DNA of 64,000 nt from NCBI RefSeq assembly GCF_030499515.1, contig NZ_JASTWJ010000001.1, positions 4,382,001 through 4,446,000 of the forward strand, in the 5' to 3' direction. A program made the translations under genes and the position numbers. Below, in pieces: positions 50,669-60,069 of the stretch. Within the stretch, counting starts at the first letter, position 1, and each line of letters starts with the position of its first letter. Source of the DNA: Streptomyces sp. DT2A-34. Its GTDB lineage: Bacteria > Actinomycetota > Actinomycetes > Streptomycetales > Streptomycetaceae. The notes under the pieces are model-generated. The model was not told the DNA's origin, ran no database searches, and saw only the letters and a program-made list of their open reading frames with translations.

Positions 50669-51657
50669 CCCCGGTCCTCCACTCCATGTCGCCGCAGGGC
50701 CGCACCGGAGGTCGCGTCTACCTCCGCATGATCCACGAGGTCACAGCCGACTCGATCGAATGGCGCACGGTACCGGACTACAAACGGGCCTACACCGTCC
50801 GCCGAGGACGGAAGGTGCGCCACCTCGCCCGCCTCGTGCCCCGCATCCGCGAACTCAGAGACGAGCCGGGCTCGTTCCTCTGGGACGACCTCAGCATCCT
50901 GTTCTTCACCCCGGAGATGCGGGCCCGGACGGTCTTCGTCTTCCACCACTACGAGCCGCTGCAATTCGACTCCTGGCCCCTCGAACCGCCGCTGTGGCGC
51001 AGGCTCTTCACGGTTCTGCCCCAGTGCCAGGCGGTCGTGTGCGTCGCCCCGTACTGGGCGGCGTTCCTGCGAGAGCGCGGGGTGGACAACGTCCAGGTGA
51101 TCTACAACGCCTTCGACCTCGCAGAGATCGACAGAGTCCGCGGCATGGACCCGGCCGAATGCAAGGCCCGCCTCGGTCTCCCCCAGGACGAGATCACCGT
51201 GTACGCGGGCAAAGCAGTGCACTGGAAAGGCGTCGAGACGGTCGCCACGGCCGTCAAGGGTGAACCCGGGCTTCGTCTCGTGACCACTGGAAGCAACACC
51301 ATCGGCTCCCCGGGGCACCACTTCGACCTGCCCCGTTCCCGGTACCTCGAACTACTGCGGGCCTGCGACGTCGGAGTCTTCACTCCACGCATGCGGGAAG
51401 GATGGAGCCGCTGCGCCGCGGAGGCGCTGCTCCTGGGCATGCCCTGCCTCATCCAGCCGGTCGCCGGACTGGGTGACCTCGCGCGTATGACCGAGCAACC
51501 ACCCCCGGATCCGCGTCGGCTGGCCCAGCAGATACGGGAGCGGGCAGGCGCCGCGCCCGCTGAGTCGAAGACCGTGTATGAGACGCTGGCCCGCTTCGAC
51601 ACGACGTACTTCCGCGACGCCTGGTCCCGCCTCCTCCTGCAGGCGACGGGACCTTGA
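50665..51657 (+). CDS. Glycosyltransferase, GT-B type
   Basis: A 330-residue protein, GTG 50665. Features: VFVFHHYEPLQFDSWPL, AVVCVAPYWAAFL, VQVIYNAFD, VYAGKAVHWKGVETV (a GT4-like donor core), DLPRSRYLELLRACDVGVFTPRMREGWSRCAAEALLLGMPCLIQPVAG (the E-x7-E-like donor clasp). It is the second glycosyltransferase of the operon and its last gene; only 11 bp separate its stop from that of gltX on the other strand. Confidence 0.82.
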   Translation: MTPVLHSMSPQGRTGGRVYLRMIHEVTADSIEWRTVPDYKRAYTVRRGRKVRHLARLVPRIRELRDEPGSFLWDDLSILFFTPEMRARTVFVFHHYEPLQFDSWPLEPPLWRRLFTVLPQCQAVVCVAPYWAAFLRERGVDNVQVIYNAFDLAEIDRVRGMDPAECKARLGLPQDEITVYAGKAVHWKGVETVATAVKGEPGLRLVTTGSNTIGSPGHHFDLPRSRYLELLRACDVGVFTPRMREGWSRCAAEALLLGMPCLIQPVAGLGDLARMTEQPPPDPRRLAQQIRERAGAAPAESKTVYETLARFDTTYFRDAWSRLLLQATGP

Positions 51658-51668
51658 TCACGAAGTGG

Positions 51669-53084
51669 TCAGCCGGCGAGCTTCGCCAGAGCCGCGTCGA
51701 TCCGGGCCAGCGTACGGTCCTTGCCGAGGACCTCCAGGGACTCGAAGAGGGGCAGGCCGACCGTACGCCCCGTGACGGCGACGCGCACCGGGGCCTGGGC
51801 CTTGCCCAGCTTCAGGCTGTGCTCCTCGCCGGCGGCCAGGACCGCCTCCTTGAGAGACTCGGGGCTGGCCCAGTCGGCCGCCTCCAGCTTGGCGCGAGCC
51901 GTGGTCAGGAGGGCCGACGGGTCACCCTTCATCGCCTTGGTCCAGGAGGCCTCGTCCTCCACCGGCTCCTTCAGGAACAGGAAGTCGACGTTGGCCGTGA
52001 TGTCCGACAGGACGGCCAGGCGGGTCTGGGCATGCGGCGCGATCGCTTCCCAGGCGGCCCGGTCGAAGTCCTCCGGCGCCCAGTTGGCGTACGGGGCGCG
52101 CAGCCACGGCTCGCAGGCCTCGATGAACTTCTCCAGCGGCAGGGCGCGGATGTACTCGCCGTTGAACGCGGTCAGCTTCTTGATGTCGAAGAAGGCCGGC
52201 GAGGTGTTCACGTCCTCGACGCGGAACTTCTCCTCCAGTTCCTCGTACGGGCGAAGCTCGACATCGTCCCCGGGGCCCCAACCGAGCAGCATCAGGTAGT
52301 TGGTCATCGCCTCTGGGAGGAAGCCCTCGGCGAGGTAGTCCTCAAGAGCAACTTTGTCCCGACGCTTGGACAGCTTCTGCCGCTTCTCGTTCACGATCAC
52401 CGGCAGGTGCGCCCACACCGGGGCCTTCGCGCCGAGCGCCTCCCACAGCAGCTGCTGCTTGGGCGTGTTCGACAGGTGCTCGTCGCCACGGATGACCAGA
52501 GTGATGCCCTCGTCGAGGTCGTCGACCACGTTGGCGATCAGGAAGACCGGGGAGCCGTCACCCCGGGCGATGACGAAGTCCTCGATCGCCGAGTTCGGGA
52601 AGGCCGGCTCACCCCGAATGAGGTCCACGACGACCGTCTCGCCCTCGGTGGGCGTACGGAACCGCAGCGCGCGGCCCTCGACGTACTCCAGCCCACGGTC
52701 CCGGCAGAAGCCGTCGTAGCCGAGGTGCTGCGAGCCGGTCCGCTCCTGGAGCTGCTCACGGGTGCAGTCGCAGTAGTACGCGCGGCCCTGCGCGTAGAGC
52801 TGCTGTGCTGCCTCGGTGTGACGGTCGGCGTTCTGCGACTGGAAGTACGGCCCCTCGAAGGCGGGATCGTCCTTGGAGATCCCGATCGACGCGAGCGCGC
52901 TGATGATCCCGTCGATCCACTCCGGCTTGTTGCGGGCCGCGTCGGTGTCCTCGATACGCAGGACGAACTTGCCCCCCGACTGTCGTGCGACGGCCCAGTT
53001 GTAAAGAGCCGACCGGGCCCCGCCGACATGGAACATTCCAGTCGGGGACGGGGCGAAACGCACGCGTGTGGAGGCTGTAGACAT
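51669..53084 (-). CDS. gltX: Glutamyl-tRNA synthetase, divergent copy
   Basis: A 471-residue protein from ATG 53084. Class I motifs: [22 protein letters not shown] (HVGG in place of HIGH, residues about 18-22) and [14 protein letters not shown] (the KMSKS loop, near 237). [13 protein letters not shown] and the C-terminal anticodon-binding helices are present. It is shorter than the housekeeping actinobacterial enzyme (about 490 residues) and the sequence is distinct in several blocks, so it looks like a second copy. Sitting tail to tail with the biosynthetic operon, it is a candidate self-resistance gene. Confidence 0.85.
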   Translation of the reverse strand: MSTASTRVRFAPSPTGMFHVGGARSALYNWAVARQSGGKFVLRIEDTDAARNKPEWIDGIISALASIGISKDDPAFEGPYFQSQNADRHTEAAQQLYAQGRAYYCDCTREQLQERTGSQHLGYDGFCRDRGLEYVEGRALRFRTPTEGETVVVDLIRGEPAFPNSAIEDFVIARGDGSPVFLIANVVDDLDEGITLVIRGDEHLSNTPKQQLLWEALGAKAPVWAHLPVIVNEKRQKLSKRRDKVALEDYLAEGFLPEAMTNYLMLLGWGPGDDVELRPYEELEEKFRVEDVNTSPAFFDIKKLTAFNGEYIRALPLEKFIEACEPWLRAPYANWAPEDFDRAAWEAIAPHAQTRLAVLSDITANVDFLFLKEPVEDEASWTKAMKGDPSALLTTARAKLEAADWASPESLKEAVLAAGEEHSLKLGKAQAPVRVAVTGRTVGLPLFESLEVLGKDRTLARIDAALAKLAG

Positions 53085-53167
53085 GCGCGCAAGCCTACCG
53101 ATTGCGGAGGGCTGCTCGACCGCACCTGCCGGAGCGTCCCGCCGCTCGGGCTCTGGGATCCATCGCG

Positions 53168-54034
53168 TCACAAGATCTCTCCAGAGCGGTGCTCGTCAGC
53201 CCGGGCTGAGCGGCGACGATTGCAGACGTGCCAGGCCGTGGCCTCGCTGACCCCGAACTCGGCACCGAGTCGGGCGTACGTGGCTCCACTCTGCTCCCGC
53301 ATCCGCACAAGATCGTCTTCCTGTTCGTTGGTGAGCGCATTCCGTCCGCCTCGTCCGGTGGCCGGCACAGGAGCTGGATCGGTGAGATGACGCCAGGTCG
53401 CCCCCTGTACGGCGGCCCGAACCGTCGCGTACTCCAGATGGAACTTGTCGGCGAGTGATCGCAAGGAAGCACCGTGGGCATGCGCACGCCGCATCTCTCC
53501 GACGGTCGCGGCGGCCAGGAGCACGCCTGGCCGACGAAGCTCCCTGGAACACTCCTCGGGCGTCTGATCATCGACATGCACCCAGGTAACTCCACGAACG
53601 GCATCATGAACGGTGTTGTAGGGGAGGCCGTTCCTCGTCGCGAGATAGCGCACGGAAGCACCACCGGCGTGCTCACGCCTCAGCCTGCACACATGCTCTT
53701 CGTTCAGAACGGTGGGGCTGGGCTGATCCGGATCAGCTGGCTGGGGCCGACTGATCGGTGGTGGATCGTCCACCCGACGCCAGGTGGCCCCGTAGACCGC
53801 CTTGGAGAGAGCCCTGCTGCTCACGCCGATCACACGTGCAAGGTGATCTATCGAGGCCCCGTTTCCCACCTGCCGCCGGGCGTCACGCACCAGTTCCGCC
53901 GTGAGCACCCTTCGGCCGCCACGGTGCTCTCGTACTGGATCGTTGGAAGGCGTTTCCGAAGCACGTGACGACACGCAGACCTCTCCACTCTCAGCACCTG
54001 AGCCGGGCAGGCCGACCTCGGGCCGCAACAACAT
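53168..54034 (-). CDS. Protein with four tandem HTH units
   Basis: A 288-residue protein from ATG 54034; a longer start at 54091 is possible. Four repeated units of about 50 residues follow a 40-residue lead: [43 protein letters not shown], then [48 protein letters not shown] and [24 protein letters not shown]. Each has the HTH pattern of homing-endonuclease-associated repeat domains (GATW/GVTW ends). It probably binds an extended or repeated DNA site. Function unknown. Confidence 0.75.
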   Translation of the reverse strand: MLLRPEVGLPGSGAESGEVCVSSRASETPSNDPVREHRGGRRVLTAELVRDARRQVGNGASIDHLARVIGVSSRALSKAVYGATWRRVDDPPPISRPQPADPDQPSPTVLNEEHVCRLRREHAGGASVRYLATRNGLPYNTVHDAVRGVTWVHVDDQTPEECSRELRRPGVLLAAATVGEMRRAHAHGASLRSLADKFHLEYATVRAAVQGATWRHLTDPAPVPATGRGGRNALTNEQEDDLVRMREQSGATYARLGAEFGVSEATAWHVCNRRRSARADEHRSGEIL

Positions 54035-54190
54035 CACCGTGGAAAGCAATGTACGGCGCGCCGTCCTCGCCGCGATCAGATGTGCGCCCACGTCCGTGTC
54101 CTACCCACGGTCTGCCACCCCGCTCGCGGTGGCGCGTTTGCCGACGCTGCTTCCAAGCCGTAGCGGGGTCGGTCGTTGGGGCTCACAGCC

Positions 54191-54748
54191 TCAGGCAGCT
54201 AGCTGCCGTGCCCCAGCACCTGCAGGGATGGACGGTGCCCGCGACTTGGCCTGCGGTTCTATACCGTCCTCTCGATCAGTCCGCCGCGCGACAGCCGCGC
54301 CCGAGGACTGAGCACGCGTGGAGTCGTAACCCAGGCTCTCGGTCGAAGGCTCTGGCGCGATCTCGAACCACGTCGTCTTGCCCGGGAAGTCCGGCCGCAC
54401 TCCCCAGGCGTCCGCCAAAGCGTCAACGAGCAGTAGGCCCCGGCCGCACTCGTCGTTCGGCCCAGCCTCACCAGCGCTCGGCAGCGACGGGTCTACGTCC
54501 GTGACTTCGACACGGAGCCGTTCGTCGATCCGCGTCACAGCGATGTCGCACGGAGCATCTGAGTACAGGACGGCGTTGGCGATCACCTCGCTCGCCAACA
54601 ACTCAACCGTCTCCAGCATCTCGTCCGAGACGGAAAAGCCCAATTTCCCGACCAGTACGGCGACTTGGCGACGTGCGGACGGGACGGCCTCGACAGCAGC
54701 CGCGACCGTGAATTCGTGCATCGGATGTTCGGGATCGCAACGCTCCAT
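54191..54748 (-). CDS. Anti-sigma regulatory factor-type ATPase (HATPase_c)
   Basis: A 185-residue protein. The ATPase N box is ETVELLASEVIANAVLYSDAP, G1 is VTDVDPSLP, G2 is ECGRGLLLVDALADAWGV, the set of RsbW-like serine kinases common in Streptomyces. The C-terminal 50 residues are polar and probably disordered. It would bind ATP and either phosphorylate an anti-anti-sigma factor or hold a sigma factor. It is transcribed from composite promoter D. Confidence 0.85.
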   Translation of the reverse strand: MERCDPEHPMHEFTVAAAVEAVPSARRQVAVLVGKLGFSVSDEMLETVELLASEVIANAVLYSDAPCDIAVTRIDERLRVEVTDVDPSLPSAGEAGPNDECGRGLLLVDALADAWGVRPDFPGKTTWFEIAPEPSTESLGYDSTRAQSSGAAVARRTDREDGIEPQAKSRAPSIPAGAGARQLAA

Positions 54749-55494
54749 GACGACACCTCACCTTGGTAGCGACCTCAGTGAACGGAAGCCTTCCATCCGA
54801 CAAGTGCCGTGTGAGGACAGTCTGTCCGTAGGCAAAGCCCGGCAAGGTACTTGACGTATTGGTTAGTTGCTGCACGAATCAGCGGCTGAGCCGCTACCCA
54901 CAGGCCAGTGCAGTACCGGTACTCGCGAGTCCTTCACGGTACCCATACCCTGCGAGCCCTTGCATCAGGCGCCATCCTCTCGAATCACGACTGCAATTTC
55001 AGCGTCGCCCTCCGTCCGCCGACAGTGCACGGAGGGGGCCCTTCTCACGGTAGAAGCACGCGGTGTGCACCCTGCCAGCGCTGGGATCTTCGAGCACGTT
55101 GAATTTCGTGCGTGGTGAACAGTCGGTGGTTCTCCGAGATCAGGGCCGCCATGCCGAGCGACGTGCTGATGGCCTTCACTCAGTTTCCCTGACGGGCCTT
55201 CGATGCCTGTACGACGCGGTCCGGCAGGTGTTGGAGACCGACAGCACCCAAACCCCGTCCGCCAATCGAGTGATCAGCGCGTCATGCAGCTGGAGCCCGA
55301 CGGGCGGATGGGCTAGTTTGCTCTCGCCTGGCCTCGGACGCGGCCAGTTCTGGATGCCTGCCCCGACCTCAGAGGGCATTGCCCGGAGAACCTACGTCGT
55401 TTGCCCCTCATCTCGCTTTCTGTCTGCTGTCGCTGTGTTGACACGCGCCTTCGCTGCCCAGGTCGGGGGGCGGCTTCTGCGGAGGGAGCGCGTC
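54749..55494. other. Intergenic region with composite promoter D
   Basis: No convincing gene. The minus-strand part carries composite promoter D. The plus-strand part, upstream of the 621-aa protein, is a long 5' region in which frames exist but have no ribosome site. Confidence 0.45.
54790..54855 (-). promoter_or_regulatory. Composite promoter D
   Basis: On the minus strand: GTCAAG (54855-54850), 21 bp, CGGACAGACTGTCCT (54828-54814, one base off the palindrome), 18 bp, TGGAAG (54795-54790), then a TTCAC match about 10 bases later. It points at the HATPase gene, about 42 bp away. Confidence 0.72.
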
Positions 55495-57360
55495 ATGTAC
55501 AACCTCGACCAAATCAGTAACGCCGCCGCCCAGCTCACCGGTGAATCTCTGGAAGGCGCGCGGCAGCGCCTCGACGCACTTCAACGTTTCGACAAGTTGA
55601 TCCCTGTCGCTTGGGCGGGACAGGCCCTGTTGGAGTCCGTGCTCGTCTCCGCACTGGGCTCCGTGACTGGGCAGAGCCGGCCGTTCGGTGTGCGGGAGGC
55701 CAAGCCCGTGAACGAGGGGCTGGTGCTCCGCGTGGAACGACCCGAGGATGTGCAAGCCCTGTTCGAGCTGCTGCCATACCAGCCGAAGAGGGGGCCGTGG
55801 CGCGGGGTGCGCGGACTGGTCGTCCAGACCGACGCCAAGCGACTGCGGTTCGGATTTCGTACCTGGGTGTACGAGCGGTCGTGGCGGGCTGCCGAGCCAA
55901 CGGTGTGGGTGACCGGACCACATGGGGTGGACCTGCCCGCGCTGATGGCCGCCCACGAAGAGCGGATCCGGACGGCTGGGCACAGCACACAGTGGGATCC
56001 TCAGCGTCCGGAACCTGGGCCTCGGCGGAGAGAACCGGCAGCGCGCAGTCTGGTGCGCCAGCTCAGCGCCTCCTCCGCGATGGGCAGTGCCCTTCTGCGG
56101 CGTCCACGCCTGTGGGACAGCTTGGCCGGCTACGCCGGGGTGCGGATGGCCACCCAGATGACCGACTACGGACTCGACTGGATCCTGGAACGCCATGTGG
56201 CCGGACCACAGTTCGACGACGCTCGACTCATCGAAGTGCTGACCGACCGCATCGTGGGCTGCGGCCTACGACTCCTGGACCACGCCTGCGGCACCGAAGA
56301 GTGCACGGTACGACTGGCCCCGCGGCCCGGGACGTGGGACTGGAGGGGTGTGCTCACCGTGCGCAGCCATAAGGCCACGTCCCTGCCACACGTTCAGGTG
56401 CCCGGTCCGCGGCCCCTGACCGCGATCGGTGATCGGCTAAGCGTTAGCCGTCCAGTCACCGGCCTCGACGGTCCAGATCGCGGCGTCCAGGACCACGACG
56501 GTGTCACCATCCAGCTCACAGGGGTGCCACACACCGGCGGCATGCACCGGGACGATCTGTCCTGGGTGGCGGAGCAGATCGCGGCCGTATGGACGACGCA
56601 GGGCCTGGTCACCGCCATCATCCTGGCCCGGGACCGGGACGGCTGGATCGGCTTCCGTGACCGTGGGCAGCCGACATGGGCCACGGCCCCGGTCCCGGGT
56701 ACAGCCGAGGGGTGGCGGCGACTTCGTATCGCCCCGCCACCTGGAGAACTCTGGGCGCTGAAAGTCTCCGACGATGACGAAGCAGTCGTCGGTGCGCTTG
56801 CGGAAGCCCGACGTCGCTTCGACCGCGTCTTCCTGATCAAAAGGAACGACGACTGGCCCTGGGAAGAACACTCTCTTAGTCGGCTCACCGACGTACGCAT
56901 CCTCGTGCACCGGGCAGAGCCCTACGAACGGCGTATCCCGCTCCCCGCCGAATCCGGACAGGACACCGACGCCGTGATGCTGACACCCGCAGAATCGGCG
57001 ATGCAGTGGCGACAGCAGGAACTGGGCCGCTGGACCTCGAAACGCCCCCTGACCGGGATGCTGCTCGTCAACTCCGCCTCCCACGACGTACAGCCCGACG
57101 ACTTCGACGTGGCCGTCGAGAACGAGCTCGCCCGCTACGGGACACCTGTTCTCGGGCGCTTCCCCGCCAACCAGCCAATCGCTCACGGCCCCGGGCTTAG
57201 CCCGCACCCGCCCACCGTCCTGGACCCACAGACCGATCAGCCCACGCACGCCCAGATGATCGCTGCGGCGAACGCTCTCACCCGCCGCCTGTGGCCTGAC
57301 TCCCCTCTTGCCGGCGAGCCGCCCAAAGCCCCGGGTGCTCCCGTGACTTCACCCAGTTGA
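55495..57360 (+). CDS. Large hypothetical protein linked to integrase
   Basis: A 621-residue protein from ATG 55495, with a strong GGAGGGAG ribosome site six bases upstream. The N-terminal 150 residues (LDQISNAAAQLTGESLEGARQRLDALQRF) are helical; the central region has beta-rich segments with DDLSWVAEQIAAVWTTQGLVTAIILARD and RFDRVFLIKRNDDWPWEE; the C-terminus (LLVNSASHDVQPDDFDVAVENELARYGTPVLGRFPANQPI) ends in a polar tail. I see no Walker A motif. It precedes an excisionase/XRE/integrase set, so it may be cargo of that element. Confidence 0.65.
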   Translation: MYNLDQISNAAAQLTGESLEGARQRLDALQRFDKLIPVAWAGQALLESVLVSALGSVTGQSRPFGVREAKPVNEGLVLRVERPEDVQALFELLPYQPKRGPWRGVRGLVVQTDAKRLRFGFRTWVYERSWRAAEPTVWVTGPHGVDLPALMAAHEERIRTAGHSTQWDPQRPEPGPRRREPAARSLVRQLSASSAMGSALLRRPRLWDSLAGYAGVRMATQMTDYGLDWILERHVAGPQFDDARLIEVLTDRIVGCGLRLLDHACGTEECTVRLAPRPGTWDWRGVLTVRSHKATSLPHVQVPGPRPLTAIGDRLSVSRPVTGLDGPDRGVQDHDGVTIQLTGVPHTGGMHRDDLSWVAEQIAAVWTTQGLVTAIILARDRDGWIGFRDRGQPTWATAPVPGTAEGWRRLRIAPPPGELWALKVSDDDEAVVGALAEARRRFDRVFLIKRNDDWPWEEHSLSRLTDVRILVHRAEPYERRIPLPAESGQDTDAVMLTPAESAMQWRQQELGRWTSKRPLTGMLLVNSASHDVQPDDFDVAVENELARYGTPVLGRFPANQPIAHGPGLSPHPPTVLDPQTDQPTHAQMIAAANALTRRLWPDSPLAGEPPKAPGAPVTSPS

Positions 57361-57443
57361 CGTTCCATACGGCAGTGGGGCCAGCGACGGCATCCGGCTC
57401 CGCTGCCGCCCCGTCCGTCGACTCCCCGTTAGAGCGCGCTCAG

Positions 57444-57698
57444 CTAGGCGCACAGCTGCCCGCGCTCGGCCTCCTGCTCCTGACCTACGCCGAGAATCCG
57501 ATGCAGCTCCGCCGTGACCACGCGATACGCGTTGCCCAGCTTGAGGACGGAGACCGGGTACTCGCCCCTCTTCGCCAAGGCGTATCCCGTGCTGCGGCCG
57601 ATGGTCAGCGCCTTGTTGGCCGTATCGAGGTCGACGGCAACAGGCAGAGCGAGCAGTTCGTCGCGGGTCATCCCCCGGGCAGGCTTCGATGTCGCCAT
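57444..57698 (-). CDS. Excisionase-like HTH protein
   Basis: An 84-residue protein, ATG 57698. The core MTRDELLALPVAVDLDTANKALTIGRSTGYALAKRGEYPVSVLKLGNAYRVVTAELHRILGV has the winged-helix layout of excisionases and MerR-like DNA binders. It is divergent from the XRE and integrase genes, a common arrangement for excision control. The last 15 residues are polar and may be non-essential. Confidence 0.7.
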   Translation of the reverse strand: MATSKPARGMTRDELLALPVAVDLDTANKALTIGRSTGYALAKRGEYPVSVLKLGNAYRVVTAELHRILGVGQEQEAERGQLCA

Positions 57699-57788
57699 GA
57701 TGCATTCCGATCGTCGATGCGTGCAGTGACAGCAGAACGTGTACCACTGATGTTGCAGCCACTCATTTTTGCGACGTAAGTTGTAGCT

Positions 57789-58427
57789 ATGATGAATCGA
57801 GATTGGTCGCCGAGCTTCACCGCCCGCGTAGCCGAGCAGATGCGCCAGGCCCGCAAGACCGCCGGCCTCACCGTGGCGGAGGCCGCACAGGCGTGTGCCG
57901 AGCTGGGCCTGGCGGTCCCCAAGACGACGATCACGAATCTTGAGACCGGGCGCCGCAACTCGATCGATCTGGCGGAATTCCTCGTGCTCGCCGAGGTCTA
58001 CAAGGTGCCGCCGATCAGCCTGCTGTTCCCCTTGGAGACGGACACCTCCGTCGCCGTGCTTCCCGACCGAGAGGTCCCGACCTGGGAGGCCGTCGCCTGG
58101 TTCACCGGCGAGACACCGTTGACCGAGCCCGCACCGCAAGGCTCCGCCCGGGAAGTGCTGGACACATTCCGCGCCCACAGCGACGCCGTGGCCACGGCTG
58201 CCGCATCCACCCGCCTTGCGAAGGATCGGCGGCGGAAGGCCAGCATCACGCTCGACTCCGGTCGGCGCGAGACTCTCCTGGAAGCCGCTGCCTCGTACGA
58301 GCAGCTCGCCTTTGACGACTGCAGAGAGCTACGGGAGTTCCGCCAGGCGATGCGGGGACGCGGGCTGGTTCCGCCCGCCCTCCCCGCCGATCTCTCGTTC
58401 GTCGACGAACCCGACCCCCAGGACTAG
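57789..58427 (+). CDS. XRE-family regulator of the integrase module
   Basis: A 212-residue protein. The HTH is at 14-70 (VAEQMRQARKTAGLTVAEAAQACAELGLAVPKTTITNLETGRRNSI). The rest is a helical and polar domain (REVLDTFRAHSDAVATAAAS, RRETLLEAAASYEQLAFDDCRELREF) that may dimerise. Its stop is one base before the integrase start, so both are in one operon. It probably represses integrase or excisionase expression. Confidence 0.78.
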   Translation: MMNRDWSPSFTARVAEQMRQARKTAGLTVAEAAQACAELGLAVPKTTITNLETGRRNSIDLAEFLVLAEVYKVPPISLLFPLETDTSVAVLPDREVPTWEAVAWFTGETPLTEPAPQGSAREVLDTFRAHSDAVATAAASTRLAKDRRRKASITLDSGRRETLLEAAASYEQLAFDDCRELREFRQAMRGRGLVPPALPADLSFVDEPDPQD

Positions 58428-58428
58428 C

Positions 58429-60069
58429 GTGACCAGCACCACCTCCTCCGGAGGCGCAACCACCCGCCGCTGTTCGTGCCGCAACCCGGAAACCGGCAAG
58501 AACTACGGCAAGTCGTGCCCCAAACTCGCCAACCGACGTCACGGCACCTGGGCGATACGCCACGAGTTGACCAACCGGTCCGATGGCACCCGCCGGGAGT
58601 TCCGTCGCAGCGGTTTCGAATCCTCGGCTGACGCGACCAAGGAACTGAACAAGGTCCGTGCGCTGCTCGCCATACCCGAAGAGGACGATCCGGCTGGTCA
58701 TCTCGCGATCAGCGACATGCTGGAAACCTGCTCCAAGAGCAAGGAGCCGCTGCCGGACTACGACGAGACGCGTCGGCGGCTCGCCGCCGGGCAGGCCCTC
58801 AACCCCAGGATGTCGGTGTCTGAATGGCTCGACCTCTGGTTGGGCGGCAAGAAGCGCCTCCGCGTGGGCGGCCACAAGCGGTACGAGAGCGACATCCGGG
58901 TCCACCTGAAGCCCCATGTCGGGGAAGTACGGCTCGACAAGCTCAACGTCCCGCACCTGGACCGTATGTTCGACGCCATCAACGAGGCGAACATCGAGAT
59001 CCAGGAACAGAACGCCCAGAGGCGGGCGGCTCTCGACGAGCTCAAGGCCATCCCCTGGAAGGGCGCCGAGAACCGCGCCCGCCGTAAGTGGCTCAAGGCC
59101 GCCATCGATCAGATGCCGCCCTTCCGTCGGGTGACCAGCGTCAACACCCAGCACCACATCAGGGCCACGCTCCGCGCCGCACTCAACACCGCCATCGCGC
59201 AGCGGATCATCCCGAACTACAACGCGGCCGAGCACGTCGAGATGAAGCCCGGGACCAAGCCCAAGGCTCTCGTCTGGACCGAGGAGCGGGTGGCCCACTG
59301 GCTGGCTACCGGCGAGAAGCCCAGTCCGGTGATGGTCTGGACTCCGGAGCAGACCGGCCAGTTCCTGGACCACGTCGAGGGTGACCGTCTGGATGCCATG
59401 TGGCGTCTGATCGCCTTCCGCGGCCTGCGTCGAGGCGAAGGATGCAGCCCTCGCTGGATGGACTTCTCCAAGAGGACGCGCTCCCTGGAAATCTCCACCC
59501 AGCTCGTCCAGGACGGCTGGGAGGTCCTCGAAGGCCTCCCGAAGACCAACAGCGGCATCCGGTCCGTCGCCCTCGACGAGGAGACGGTGGACGCACTGGA
59601 GCGACGCAAGCTTCTCCAACAGGAGGAGAAGCGCAAGTGGGGCGACGCCTGGAAAGACACGGGTCGCATCTTCACCGAGGAGGACGGCTCCCTCCTCCAC
59701 CCGGGCAAGATCTCCGACCTCTTCGAGCGACTCGTCGCCGAAGCTGGACTCCCGCCCATCCGCCTGCACGACCTGCGTCACGGCGCCGCGACTCTCATGC
59801 TCGCCGCTGGCGTCGACATCAAGGTCGTCTCGGACACGCTGGGTCACAGCGACAGCCGCATCACGCGCGACATCTATCAGTCGGTACTCGATGACCTCGC
59901 GCGAGCGGCGGCAGAGGCCGTCGTAAAGCTCGTACCACGCGCGCCGCAAGCGATCCGCTCGGTGATCGAACAGCGAGCGACCCGACCCGCCCTCTCCGTC
60001 GGTGCGTCGCCCCGCTGTACGTGCAAGTGCACGTGCGGTGCTACTCAAGGTGAAGCACTCACGGCATAG
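58429..60069 (+). CDS. Tyrosine-type site-specific integrase
   Basis: A 546-residue protein, GTG 58429. The N-terminal part (RRCSCRNPETGKNYGKSCPKL) has a CxC-type arm-binding lead. The core-binding domain spans 110-260; catalytic residues: FRGLRRGEGCSPRW (Arg), RLHDLRHGAATLML (His-x-x-Arg), LGHSDSRITRDIYQSV (His and nucleophile Tyr). It is long, with extra segments in the core domain, as in Streptomyces element integrases. The C-terminus has a Cys-rich tail (CTCKCTCGA). A terminator follows. Confidence 0.88.
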   Translation: MTSTTSSGGATTRRCSCRNPETGKNYGKSCPKLANRRHGTWAIRHELTNRSDGTRREFRRSGFESSADATKELNKVRALLAIPEEDDPAGHLAISDMLETCSKSKEPLPDYDETRRRLAAGQALNPRMSVSEWLDLWLGGKKRLRVGGHKRYESDIRVHLKPHVGEVRLDKLNVPHLDRMFDAINEANIEIQEQNAQRRAALDELKAIPWKGAENRARRKWLKAAIDQMPPFRRVTSVNTQHHIRATLRAALNTAIAQRIIPNYNAAEHVEMKPGTKPKALVWTEERVAHWLATGEKPSPVMVWTPEQTGQFLDHVEGDRLDAMWRLIAFRGLRRGEGCSPRWMDFSKRTRSLEISTQLVQDGWEVLEGLPKTNSGIRSVALDEETVDALERRKLLQQEEKRKWGDAWKDTGRIFTEEDGSLLHPGKISDLFERLVAEAGLPPIRLHDLRHGAATLMLAAGVDIKVVSDTLGHSDSRITRDIYQSVLDDLARAAAEAVVKLVPRAPQAIRSVIEQRATRPALSVGASPRCTCKCTCGATQGEALTA

